64,000 bases of DNA from Theocolax elegans (taxonomy: Eukaryota; Arthropoda; Insecta; Hymenoptera; Cerocephalidae): assembly GCA_026168455.1 (NCBI GenBank), contig CM047426.1:69846916-69910915 (forward strand), written 5' to 3'. Positions 42,322 to 53,093 of the stretch are shown here, piece by piece. The position numbers and the translations under genes were made by a program. The notes below the pieces were generated by a model. The model saw only the letters and a list, made by a program, of their open reading frames with translations. It did not search any database and was not told the DNA's origin. Numbering within the stretch: position 1 is the stretch's first letter; each line of letters opens with the position of its first letter.

Positions 42322-43372
42322 TACATACTCATAATAGTGCACTTTTAAGGTAGCCTCTCGTCACTTAAATTTAAATTTGTTTTGCTGTATCTTCAGAGAT
42401 TTATGATAATATTTTCAAGGTAAAATGTTCCTCACAGCAAATTTGCTTTAATTTTACTTTGTACCAATAATTTTTCATTTCAGAGACGTTATTTGCTTAA
42501 AATTAATATACTTTAAAAATAACCCTTTCTTATTCAGTGAATTTAATATGATACACTTATAGTTTTAATTAAGCTTAATTTTTATTTAAGCTTAAATTTA
42601 TTTGTAACAAATTAAATTCTATATTATTGGGTTACTATAATAATTAATGACAACAGTACAATTTAATATTATAATTTTAGTACAACACAAGAAATTCTAT
42701 TTAATTACTTAACTATATATGTTAGTTAGTGTCACTATCAAACATTTTTTAGGCATGTGAAAGTTACAAAATTATTAAATGCCTTTTACACTTACCAAAC
42801 AACTGGCACATTGATTTTATTTAAATATTATAAAAGGTATTCAATAAATATATGTAAAGAGAACAATAACTTATCAACATTCTTTTAAATTATTTATGTC
42901 AGTACATATAACTATTAAGCAATCATTTCACTTAACGTTGGAAAGAATATCATTCTACATATGTTCTAGTCCATATAATTATTAAATATTATGTACTTGG
43001 CAAAGTATCGAACACATATATTGGCTTTATATAGAAAATAAAATGATTATTCAGTAATTTTAATTAGGATAGAGAACGATAATTTTTTAATTATTTTGGT
43101 CAATGTGGAAAACATTGAGATATCATGAGGGATTCATTATAAAAATACAAGCATAAGTCCCTTCAAATAATATAAACTTAAAGCAAACACATCAAATTAT
43201 ATAAATAAAATGAATTAATAATATAATAAATATAATTAAAATAATGTAATAATATACATTTATTTTTTGTGCAATTCTTATTAATATTATACTTTAAGAT
43301 TAAAAAAAGTTATACCATCACTTTCATGGAAATGAAAACATTGTTTTCATGGTTAGAATTTTATCAATGTTT
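42235..43372. other. AT-rich stretch with a TA microsatellite
   Basis: TA run at 42279-42318. Otherwise no feature recognised. Confidence 0.5.
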
Positions 43373-43819
43373 ATTAGTGTAAATGAATTTATTGTTCGTC
43401 TAGTTATTATAATGAGCTGGGGAATTATTACATCCCTTTTCAAGGCTATAAATGCATATAAACTTATTAAAATATAAACGTAGTCAAAATAAAGAAAAAT
43501 AAGATAGATATTAAAAAATAACCGAAAACTCACCAATAAGTCATGTTAAGTTAAAAAAGAATCATGGTGTTACACAGTGGTCTTAATAAAATTTACAAAA
43601 ACTCAATAACTGACAAAGCTTATTGGTGAGTTTTCGGTTATTTTTTAATATCTATCTTATTTTTCTTTATTTTGACTACGTTTATATTTTAATAAGTTTA
43701 TATGCATTTATAGCCTTGAAAAGGGATGTAATAATTAAAACATCCGAAACGTCGGCAAAAAGATTGTTTTGTTACAGTATAATTTGTTCGTGGTGATCAA
43801 TAAATTCCCCAGCTCATTA
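43373..43819 (-). mobile_element. Penelope-derived foldback, nonautonomous
   Basis: Flanked by a 13-bp duplication TTTATCAATGTTT (43360-43372, 43820-43832). Arms are inverted: GGTGAGTTTTCGGTTATT and GCCTTGAAAAGGGATGTA occur on the right and their inverses on the left. The left arm lacks about 73 bp including the ribozyme-like part. A tail of about 40 bp lies between the left arm and the duplication, as in Penelope elements, and shares GTTCGTC with the tail of the element at 48285. Confidence 0.7.
43713..43756 (+). ncRNA. Hammerhead-like motif in Penelope-derived foldback
   Basis: GCCTTGAAAA, stem GGATG/CATCC around an AT-rich loop, then CGAAACGTCGGC. The second core block is intact; the first departs from CTGATGA. 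See the copies at 48338 and 51276. Confidence 0.5.
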
Positions 43820-43838
43820 TTTATCAATGTTTGTTTTT

Positions 43839-43868
43839 CTCTCTCTCTCTCTCTCTCACTCTTTCTCT
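43839..43868. repeat. CT microsatellite
   Basis: CTCTCT run with one interruption. Confidence 0.85.
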
Positions 43869-44019
43869 AGTCGAGATGTCAAAGGTCGACATGCTAGTGT
43901 AGGATATGGGCGAATATGAAATCTTTACCTTGCAATAGTATCTGCATTGCACTACAATAAAAAATACCGAAACGGAATAATGTCAGGTATTGGAAATAAT
44001 TATGTAAATAAATAATTTT

Positions 44020-44233
44020 GAGGCCTGCGATGGCTCGGTCGGTAGGGCGTCGGGCTCGTAATCTGGAGGTCCCAGGTTCGATTCCCGGTTCCGGCCGATT
44101 GATACAAGCACCACTGGCGAATGTATTTTCAACAAGTGCTTTCTTAACAAAGACATCGTATGACCTCCGTCGCTGATTAGCACCGGTTTGGGAGCATAAA
44201 AAGAGCGACGTTAAAATAATAAAAAAAAAAATA
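44020..44233 (+). mobile_element. tRNA-derived SINE, head type 1
   Basis: Flanked by a perfect 12-bp duplication ATAAATAATTTT (44008-44019, 44234-44245). The head (44021-44096) folds as a tRNA with A box TGGCTCGGTCGG, anticodon loop CTCGTAA and B box GGTTCGATTCCC. The tail (from about 44102, ACAAGCACCACTGG...GAGCGACGTTAAA) plus A-rich end is shared with the SINE at 47655. Confidence 0.88.
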
Positions 44234-44245
44234 ATAAATAATTTT

Positions 44246-45185
44246 AATTCATAACTTTTCACACAAAATCAGCCAGATGATTCAGCTGTGACAAAAGTAT
44301 TCACCTGAAACTAGCTCCCTCTCGTGGCCACGTTTGAACTTCTTCTATAAGTTTTTACTTCTGTACGCGCTCTCTCACGGGCTGGAAAGCATTGTTTTTC
44401 TTTCTATCTCATGCCTTTCCTATACTATCTCTATTTCATTTTGTTTGAAGTTGACTATATATATCAAAAGGGAGAAGACGAAAATTGAGGAAAGGAAATC
44501 AGCAAGCAATATCTTTGGCATTGATTTTCTTGATTGTGCGTAAATGGATTTGTGTAAAACTTGTTGTACAGTAAAGATTAATAAATAAGGAACGTAATGC
44601 GTGGTCAATAGCACAAATACATAATGTAATAATACAGCGGTTATAAAAGTAAAAATCTGGGGGGCTAGTTAGCTGTATATAATGGCTCTCGCGCCTATAC
44701 TTGCGTCAGGCGCTATCGCGCCTTTTGATTGAATTAAATGTACTTAAGTAAATGTTTATTAGTTTTATCTATTTTATATTATTTACGTAAAATAATCATT
44801 TTTTTTAAATTAATCAATTTATTTAATATTTTTTTACTTTGTTGTGAAAAAGAGTATTCAAACAAATTTTTTAAATATTTATTACAGTTGAAATATATTT
44901 TAAAGAATTCAAATATTCCGCTTAGTTAGTTCCTTGTAACATACATAGAGGGCGCTTTCTGGCTCTCGCAAGTGACCAAATATTTGTTTGATTCGTATAT
45001 AAGAAGCTTTAATGAATATGAAAGTATGCGTTAGGAATATCTGTAATTTATGAGTTGCGTCTTGCGTTATCTATATTATATTAAAATTCATCCGTTCTTC
45101 GGTGTCCAGCGGTGGTGTCCGGTGTCCCGCAGCGGTGTCCGGTCTCCTGTTGTAAGAATTAAGAGTATGTGTGGAGTGGAAGGGT
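44246..45185. other. No gene recognised
   Basis: Moderately AT-rich. Short frames (69, 64, 63 codons) have no motifs. At 45095-45150 a GGTGTCCGG-type repeat leads into the second minisatellite. Confidence 0.4.
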
Positions 45186-45189
45186 TAAC

Positions 45190-46205
45190 GCTGATATTTT
45201 GGGATAACTTCACTAATTACGGGAGTTCCTGGATATTTGGGAAATTTTTGAGTTATTTTGGGATAACTCCACCAATTACGGGATTTTATAAGTATTTCAC
45301 TAATTTCTTAGGTATGCGGGGATAAATCCACCAATTTCAGGATTTCCAGGACATATCAGGGTTTTCTGTTGTGTTTCGAGATAAATTCACTATCTGAGGG
45401 ATTTCCTGGACATTTCGGGAATTTTGAGGTATTTCGGGATATCTCCACCAATTTCGGGATTTCCTGGATGTATCGGGATTTCCTGGGGTATTTTAGGATA
45501 AATTCACTAACTGAAGGATTTCCTGGACATTTCGGGGTTTTCTGTTGTATTTCGGGATAAATTCACTAACTGAGGAATTACCTCGATATTTCGGGAATTT
45601 TTGAGTTATTTCGGGATAACTCCACCAATTACGGGATTTCCTGGAGATTTCGGTAATTTTGAGGTATTTCAGATATCTCCACCAATCTCGTGATTTCCCG
45701 GACGTTGCGGGATTTTCTGAGGTATTCCAGGATATCTCCACCAATTTCGTGATTTCTTGGACTTATCGGGGTTTTCTGTTGTATTTCGGGTTAAATTCAC
45801 TAACTGAGGGATATCCTGGACATTTCGGGATATCTCCACCAATTTCGGGATTTCCTGGATGTTTAGGGATTCTCTGGGGTATTTCGGGATAAATTCTCTA
45901 ACTGAGGGATTTCCTGGACGTTTCGGGAATTCTTGAGGTGTTTCGGCATATCTCCACCATTTTCGGTATTACCTGGACGTTTCTGGGATTCTTGCGGTAT
46001 TTCGGGATATCCCCACCAATTTAGGGATTTCCTGGACATTTTGGGAATTGTGAGGTATTTCGGGATATCTCCACCAGTTTCGGTATTTCCTAGCTGTTTC
46101 GAGTTTTTCCGGGGTATTTCGGGATAACTCCACTAATTACGGGATTTACCTGGATATTCGGGAATTGCTGAGGTATTCCGGGATAACCCAACTAATTACG
46201 GAATA
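45190..46205. repeat. 59-bp minisatellite, array 2
   Basis: About 17 diverged units with the same 59-bp period (checked at 45855 and 45914), built from TTTCGGGATTTCCTGGA and GGGATA(A/T)(A/C)TCCAC words. More diverged than array 1 and outside the foldback element. Frames across it on both strands are artefacts. Confidence 0.92.
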
Positions 46206-46590
46206 AAATATTAAAAGAGTGTTTAAGCACTTTTGCCAGTACTCCAATTTTTGTATATTTTTGTACCAAATTAAATTATTATATTAGGAACATACCTATA
46301 AGTAATATTATAAGTAATTAATAATAAATAATTGTTATTACATACATAAATAATGTTAAAATAAAGTGGTCACAGTAATACTAACATAGACTGTAACAGT
46401 TCTGTCAATCTAATAATCTTTAATAACTTAAATAATATATTTTAATGTAATATATATTTTATTTGATGATTCGTTCTGTTTTTTGTCGCATTTAAATATA
46501 CGTTTTTACTCATTTTTCGTCACACTCTATTATAAAGGCGTAAAATGAGTGAGAAAGGCGGATAAAAAAATTAAAATTTTATTTTTGATT

Positions 46591-46595
46591 TATTA

Positions 46596-46630
<35 letters not shown>
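46591..46630. repeat. TA microsatellite
   Basis: About 20 TA units. Confidence 0.9.
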
Positions 46631-46638
<8 letters not shown>

Positions 46639-46714
46639 TTATATCAAGATCCATCTGTCCTCCGCTGTCCGGGATCCCGAAAGTTACAAGAATTAAACGT
46701 GTGTGTGGTGTGGA

Positions 46715-47235
46715 ATGGGTAACGCTGAATACGACAACCACTCATCACATATCTCATATGTAATGATAGGTGCAGGAGGAGTCATGGGGGGGGGGGGTAA
46801 ATTTAGAAAATTTTTAAAATATTTTATAGGGGTTATCGGTAAATGTGAATTAGAATATGACGACCATTCTTTTTTATTCTAAAAAAACTAAGATGAGATT
46901 TTTGGTTACGGTGAATAGCGATGTGATAATCACTCTTCATTTATCCTCCATTTATTGTTAGATGGTGGTGGGTTAACAGGGGGAGAGGGGAAATAAAATT
47001 ATAAAAAATTCCAAAAATAATTTAGGGGTTTCGATACAGGTGAATAACAATATGAGAACCACTCTTTTTTATCCCCTATTTTAAAGATGAAGGAAGGTGT
47101 GAGGAAGGGTCAACATTGAATATGACAACCAGTCTTAATTTTTCCCCTTGTACTGATTGAGTGATAGGGGGAAAGAGGGGGGTTTAGTTGAAAAATTCGA
47201 AAAATATTTTATAGGGGTTTTCGGTAAAAAAAAGC
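46715..47235. repeat. Degenerate tandem repeat with GAATATGACAACCA words
   Basis: Recurring order at roughly 120-190 bp: GAATA(C/T)GACAACCACTC, a G-rich run, then ATTTTATAGGGGTT. Copies are at about 46727, 46853, 46920, 47045 and 47115. Too diverged to define a unit. Confidence 0.5.
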
Positions 47236-47654
47236 GGTCACAGTAATACGAACATTGACAAAAACAGTACTATTACTCTAATAAATTCTGATAATATATA
47301 TAATATAATATATATAATTTAATGTAATACATATTTTAACTGACGATACGTTTTATTTTTTTTTTATTACATTTATATTGATTTTTTTTACAAACATTTT
47401 TCATCGTCTTCTATTTCTAAGATGTAAAATGCGTGAGGAAGGTGGTTAAAAAATTTAAAATATTAATTTCTTTCATTTTTTTAATGTAATACTAAATGTA
47501 ATATTAAAATAACTTTTATAATTAATATTCAATTTTTTATTATTCTAGTTGGATATCATTTAAATTTTTTGGTTACAATTACTAAAATTCTTTTTTATAA
47601 AAGATTTTTGAAAATAAAACAATATTAATAAAATGTGAAAATAAATCTTTTAGC
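47236..47654. other. AT-rich stretch, nothing recognised
   Basis: No ORF, RNA or clear repeat. Confidence 0.4.
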
Positions 47655-48091
47655 GAGCCGCGGTGGCTCATAGGTAGAGCTCCCGACTCTCACACCGAGG
47701 GTCGTGGGTTCGATACCAGACGTGTACCTCTGAAAGTTTTTTCATGTGCATTTTTCGAACACCGCGACTCAGTGGCTCGGCGTGTCACTATAATGTGACG
47801 TCAGTTCAGGTGCGCGTGCGTTTCGTGCATTTGTCAGTGCATGAGAGACACGGGCATCTGAACTATAGGGAACGTTAGGGACGCGAAGATGTAAAGAGGA
47901 TCGCGGTGGTTCCATCGGGAGGACAGGAAACTGTAATTATTAGACTAATTACAGTGACCGATGATATCTTCCGATGGACACAAGCACCACTGTTTCAACT
48001 ACATGTGCTTTGTTTACAGACACACCGTTCACCTCCGTCGCTGATGAGCCCTGGCAGCATAAATAGAGCGACGTTAAATAACAAAAAAAAA
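47655..48091 (+). mobile_element. tRNA-derived SINE, head type 2
   Basis: 437 bp flanked by a 12-bp duplication AAATCTTTTAGC (47643-47654, 48092-48103). The head has TGGCTCATAGGTAG (A box) and GGTTCGATACC (B box). The body is unrelated to the other SINE, but from about 47980 (ACAAGCACCACTG...TCCGTCGCTGAT...GAGCGACGTTAAA) the 3' end is the same family. A frame at 47906-48199 is incidental. Confidence 0.88.
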
Positions 48092-48337
48092 AAATCTTTT
48101 AGCAAGAATTTTAATCTGAAAAAAATTTTTATAAATTCAATTATTATGTATAATTATTTGTTTGAAAGAATAATTGAATACATACGATGCATTAGCTGAG
48201 TTTAGTAATTTTGTATGAAATTTTAATTCTTCATCTCCTTTCCGTGAAACATCATGAAAAAGCATGAAATATATGTAAAATGGTTTAATAAAAAATAAGA
48301 CTCAAATTGATCTCCACGAACTCAATTTTTATTAACT

Positions 48338-48380
48338 GCCGACGTTTCGGACGTATTTTTAAGCCGTCCCTTTTCAAGGC
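48338..48380 (-). ncRNA. Hammerhead-like motif, left Penelope repeat
   Basis: Minus strand: GCCTTGAAAA, stem GGACG/CGTCC, CGAAACGTCGGC. Inverted partner of 51276-51318. Confidence 0.5.
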
Positions 48381-48506
48381 AATACAAAAAAACCACTTAT
48401 TAAACTAACAATTTGCAAAAATTAATATGATAAAAACAATAAAACTCACGTAGAACATAATCTTACCAATAAAAAAAGGCGCAGAGATATTAAGTTAACA
48501 TATTGG

Positions 48507-50489
48507 GTGAATCACAACTCTCCATCAATATCGCACATAACTATCAAATTAAAATTAATATTAAAGATTAAAAAAGATATCCCTCCTTATGTTCGTGATA
48601 CATTGTGTCTTGGCGAAAAATTTAATTTTACCTCCTATTTCGATAAAAGCACCGCTTTCGAAATTTTGAAAGACATTGAGTTCCACCTTCAAGTTAATGA
48701 AACTAACACACAAGATAACAATACTAATGACGATTTAAATTATGAAAGTATTGCGGTTAGGAATAATAAATTAAAGAAAGAACTTGTACAGTGTGTTAAT
48801 AAATTTGTTACGAATAAGAAACACACGAGTTATACGGATAGAATTATTGCAGAAAACTACAACAAAACAGTTAAATTTCTGAAAAACAACCAAGATGTTG
48901 TGTTCACCAAGGCGGATAAGGGGGCGGTATGCGTTATTATGAAGATATCTATGTATATTAGAAAGATGGAGGACTCACTCAATGACAGAAAATATTATAC
49001 AGAAATTAAAAAATGCCCGCTTAGGAAATTGCAAACTAAAATTCAATCTATTATAAAAGATTGGGATACTAAAGGCATTTTTAATAATGAAAATAGTTTT
49101 GATAATATTAAATTAAATTTAGACAACACTAACATTCCTAAAGCTTATGGGTTAATTAAGATTCACAAAGAAAATTTTCCCATTCGTATTATAGTATCTG
49201 CTCTTAATAGTCCTACTTATGCTTTTGATAAAGCGTTAAGTATATTATTTAATAAATATATTCCAAAACCAGTATCAAACTTAAAAACTAGTACAGAATT
49301 GAAAAAAATATTAGACAATTTGAGTGTTCCCTCCAATTACAGATTAGTTTCTTTTGATATGGTTTCTCTTTTTTCAAATTTACCAAAAAATTTAATACTA
49401 CAAGCAATATAAAAAAAATGGAGATTTTTGAAAAATAGCATTCCCCTCGTTAAGATTGAATTTATGGAGGGGATAGAGCAACTCTTGGACTCAACCTTTT
49501 TGCAGTTTAATAATAAAATATATAAACAAGTAATGGGAGCTCCTATGGGTTTTTGTACCAGTCCATGGTTCGCAGATATGGTTTTAGAAACTTTAGAAAT
49601 TTCATATCTTGATAGTTTTAAGAACGACATACTACTGTATAAAAGATATGTAGATGATACTCTATTAATAATTAAAGAAAATAAAATCGATGAGGTTCTA
49701 AACAAGTTTAATAACTTTTGTGATCCTCTTAAATTTACATTGGAGCTAGAATTGGATGGTAGATTGCCTTTTCTTGACCTACATATTTACAGATACGATA
49801 ACACTACGCCTATAACCAATTGGTATAGAAAAAACTCAGCTTCAGGCCGTTATCTTAATTTTCATTCACACCACCCACAATCTCAAAAAATAGCTATGGT
49901 TTACAACTTAGTTGATAAGGCAATTTCACTATCTAATTCCATTTTTCACAAAGAAAATGTTAAAATAATAACGAACATTTTATTAAATAATAATCATCCG
50001 CTCGCATTTATTCGAAAATATATTAATAAAAGAATTGTATACTTAAATAATAATATTAACACTAATATTAACGATAATCTATTAAACAGAAATCAAATCC
50101 GGAGACCAAGGGTTGTTTTACCATTCATAAAGGGATTGACCCCGAAACTGAACGTATTTATTAAGAAGCATGATTTTCTATTGATTAATCGCACTATAAA
50201 TAAATTTAACAGGATTATTAAATTAGGTAAAGACAAAACAGTAAAGAATGAAATTTGTAATATTGTATATAAGATACCATGTGGTAATTGCCCAGCGTTA
50301 TACATAGGCACAAGGAAGCGTAAACTCAAAACCCGCATAAGAGAACATGAATATGACGTAAAAAATAAAAATGACAGATCCGCATTAGCGGTCCACACAA
50401 TTAAAACAGGACATAGCATTGATTTAAAAAAAAAACATGTATCATGGACATTAAAAATAATTTTAAAAAACGTATGTTCTCTGAAATGA
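48507..50489 (+). pseudogene. Penelope-like RT and GIY-YIG endonuclease, lightly damaged
   Basis: One frame with a single TAA at 49410-49412. N-terminal part has DVVFTKADKG, the DKG motif typical of the family. RT motifs: KAYGLIKIHKE, RLVSFDMVSLFSNLP, MGAPMGFCTSPWFAD, YVDDTLL (catalytic Asp pair) and LPFLDLHIYR. The C-terminus has a GIY-YIG-like domain: CGNCPALYIGTRKRKLKTRIREHE. A frame change in an A-run near 50429 removes the natural C-terminus, which continues to about 50597. The ORF begins inside the left terminal repeat with no clear ATG. Function in life: RT and endonuclease of target-primed insertion. Confidence 0.88.
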
Positions 50490-50636
50490 TGAATATTTAT
50501 ATACATGACGAGACATTAAACCGTATTGAAGACGTAAATTTTCTAAAAAACATATATAAAGTTACGCTTGACAGTGTTAAAATGTTACGTGCGTAGGCGG
50601 TATAGTACATCGATAATTATTAACTCTTTCGCCTGG

Positions 50637-51058
50637 CCCTCCACTTAATGTGTTCAGTCTCTGGGTATGGGGGGATTATGCGGCGCATGGAGGTGGTACG
50701 TCTTATGAGCTGCCGGGGGGAATCCTAGTAGGCTTGGATTTAACAGGTCGAGTGTGTTACTTCTTCGCGGCGCATGGTTGCCTAATACATGAGAGAAGTT
50801 TCAGCTCGTTTGGCCCCGCAATATATTTGCTCTTTTATTATTTTGATACGTTTCGCACGTTTGTATTTGTACGTATACACGTTGTGCATATATTATATGT
50901 ATATATGTACACACTTGTATATGTATATGCCGAAATGTATTGTTAGCGGTTAGACGACGTTGAGATTATATATCATTTATAATAGTATGTAAGTCTTACT
51001 AGTTACAGGACTCCCTTCGGGGAGGTCCTCGTTTCTCTTCGATATGTTAAGTGGAGGG
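50637..51058. mobile_element. MITE with CCCTCCACTTAA ends inside the Penelope element
   Basis: CCCTCCACTTAA at 50637 and TTAAGTGGAGGG ending at 51058. Less AT-rich than its surroundings. A 98-codon frame at 50650-50946 has no motif. No target duplication was recognised, so boundaries rest on the inverted repeat. Confidence 0.5.
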
Positions 51059-51275
51059 TTACAAACGCGATGGTAAAAGACCTTTTAATTTTAATTGTAA
51101 AATAATTCTTTTCTCTAGTTTATATTCAGTTTTTTTTTAATCTTTAATATTAATTTTAATTTGATAGTTATGTGCGATATTGATGGAGAGTTGTGATTCA
51201 CCCAATATGTTAACTTAATATCTCTGCGCCTTTTTTTATTGGTAAAATTATATAATAAGTGGTTTTTTTTGTATA

Positions 51276-51318
51276 GCCTTGAAAAGGGACGGCTTAAAAA
51301 AACGTCCGAAACGTCGGC
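51276..51318 (+). ncRNA. Hammerhead-like motif, right Penelope repeat
   Basis: GCCTTGAAAA, stem GGACG/CGTCC, CGAAACGTCGGC. Compared with 43713-43756 the stem changes on both sides (ACG/CGT against ATG/CAT), keeping pairing. Confidence 0.55.
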
Positions 51319-51422
51319 AGTTAATAAAAATTGAGTTCGTGGAGATCAATTTTAGTCTCATTTTTTATTAAACTATTTTTGGACGAACGATAACTTCTTT
51401 TACCATCTATATGTAAAATGGT

Positions 51423-52405
51423 CAAAGAATAATTTTATATTCTAATTTTTGTTGTTGAAAATATTATTCTGTTAGGAAAATATCACATTTTTGTGTGAAA
51501 ATACTGTAAGTAATGATATATATGTTACTACGTATTAAAAATAAAACTAAAAATTCCTTACTCCAGTGTAAGTTTTATCATGTCGATTATTTTTAATTTT
51601 TTGTCATTGTTTCAGTATTATGTAGAAATATGTTCAGTATCTATAGACTCTTGTGTAATTGACTAAGATTAAATAAGTATATACAATGTTGCAAATATAA
51701 TACACTGTTATTTTTATTTTATTGACTAAAAAAAATTGTTCGTAACTGAATACTATGTTAATTAATTACACATTACATTATATTTTACATTTTTATTATA
51801 TAAATTTATTTATAAATTTTAAAAAAATATAAAAAATAAGTATATATTTAGTGTAATTTCGACCGAAGGAGCGTTAGCGACCGAGGAATTGTTGCTAGTA
51901 TATGAATATAAGTTTACCGTTAAGAGAATATAAATGCGAAAATGAACAATATATTGCTGTAGAATTAATAGTACAATCAGCTTTTAAGGTGACATAACAA
52001 ATAATGCTTTAAATCAAGTAAGTAAAAAATAAGTAGTGATAAAATGATTAATAATTAATTTAGTTAAATAATTTTTTTCTCCTTTTTTTAAACAATTTGA
52101 ACTAAGAAAAAATATTTACTTGCATCAAGTTAATAATTTATTTATTTTCAAGACATAACAAGTTAGAGCAGTGGATTTGTAAGTAAAAAATTTACTTAAT
52201 ACAAAAAAAAAAGTTTGCAATTGAAACATTATTTACTTAAGTGTAAGATAAATATATTATTTTAAACACGTATTATTTTTTTTTAAGTAAATATTAACTA
52301 TATTGCAGGTAATTCTTTTTTTGTAAACTTAATTTCTAGGAAATTTTGTTTTAATTTAACAAAATACTTGTTTGATTGAAGTAATTATTTATTCAAAATA
52401 ATGTT
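51423..52405. other. AT-rich stretch, nothing recognised
   Basis: The end of this stretch (from about 52010) has AAGTAAATATTTACTT words like the CACTG elements. No ORF. Confidence 0.4.
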
Positions 52406-52409
52406 TTCG

Positions 52410-52672
52410 ATAGAGCATCCGTAAAGTACGACTTTACGTACTGTTTTGCGGACGTAAAGTGCGACTTTACGAACACGTGTACAGTCTTTACGGACACGTG
52501 TACAAAAAAAAATATTGTATTGAAATTGCTAAGAACTTTACGGATACTCTCTCGAAAAGTAATGTTCGCGCCTCGGCCGTAAACTTTTTCAGCCTCGCAT
52601 GTAAAGTAGCGATCCACACTCGGCTGAAAAAGTTCTACTTTACGGCCTTGGCACGAAAACTACTATTTATTT
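52410..52672. repeat. Small element of GTAAAGT-CGACTTTAC palindromes
   Basis: GTAAAGTACGACTTTAC and GTAAAGTGCGACTTTAC sit near 52422 and 52454, with CACGTGTAC words repeated and GGCCGTAAACTTTTTCAG mirrored by CTGAAAAAGTTC...ACGGCC. Probably a MITE. Boundaries uncertain. Confidence 0.5.
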
Positions 52673-52882
52673 AGATATTTGAAAAAAATTTTTATTTGCT
52701 GTTAGCAATTAATTTGTTAAATTCAATCAGTATTTACCGAATTTAAGTATATATTTCGTTAGAATTAAGTAAATTTTTATTTTAGATTAAAGTAAATATT
52801 TACTTGCGACATTGTTAGTAAATTATTTACTTAATTCAAATAAAATTTATTTGACTTTACAAAATTTTTTTTCAGTGTATTG

Positions 52883-53032
52883 CTCTTTTTATACTCCCAA
52901 CTTAGCGCTAATCAGCGACGGGCTTATATGATGTCTTTAAAATGAAAGCATTTGTTGAAAATATATTCCCCAGTACTGCTTGTAATAATCGGTGGACACC
53001 GGAATAGATCCCAAGACCCCCAGGTACGAGGC
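52883..53032 (-). mobile_element. Old SINE fragment, minus strand
   Basis: Reads on the minus strand as a diverged copy of the SINE at 44020: GGGGGTCTTGGGATCTATTC head remnant, CAAATGCTTTC, CCGTCGCTGATTAGCGCTAA and GGGAGTATAAAAAGAGC tail. Truncated and mutated. Confidence 0.65.
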
Positions 53033-53040
53033 TGCCACTA

Positions 53041-53041
53041 G

Positions 53042-53092
<51 letters not shown>
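53041..53092. repeat. TA microsatellite
   Basis: About 26 TA units. Confidence 0.95.

Positions 53093-53093
<1 letters not shown>

Larger units (their letters stand above)
48285..51407 (+). mobile_element. Penelope-like retroelement with inverted terminal repeats
   Basis: Flanked by a 15-bp duplication TATATGTAAAATGGT (48270-48284, 51408-51422). The ends are inverted copies of about 250 bp (48285-48560 and about 51130-51372), followed on the right by a 35-bp tail not present on the left. Between them lies an RT plus GIY-YIG ORF with few lesions. A MITE (50637-51058) is inserted after the ORF. Inverted LTR-like repeats plus a short tail are known traits of Penelope elements. Confidence 0.9.
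29718..52877. mobile_element. Possible third CACTG element (outer ends only)
   Basis: CACTGAAAAAAAT at 29718 and ATTTTTTTTCAGTG ending at 52877 face each other, both next to TA, with similar AAGTAAATATTTACTT subterminal sequence. They could be the two ends of one element expanded by later insertions, or ends of two different elements. Pairing is inference. Confidence 0.3.

Noticed and set aside
45050..46127. Frames such as 45369-45560 and 45659-45892 with repeated FPGHFG words
   Set aside because: They follow the 59-bp repeat on both strands and break off with it.
29718..52877. One certain 23-kb CACTG transposon
   Set aside because: Only the ends agree; continuity between them cannot be shown, so it is kept as a low-confidence feature only.
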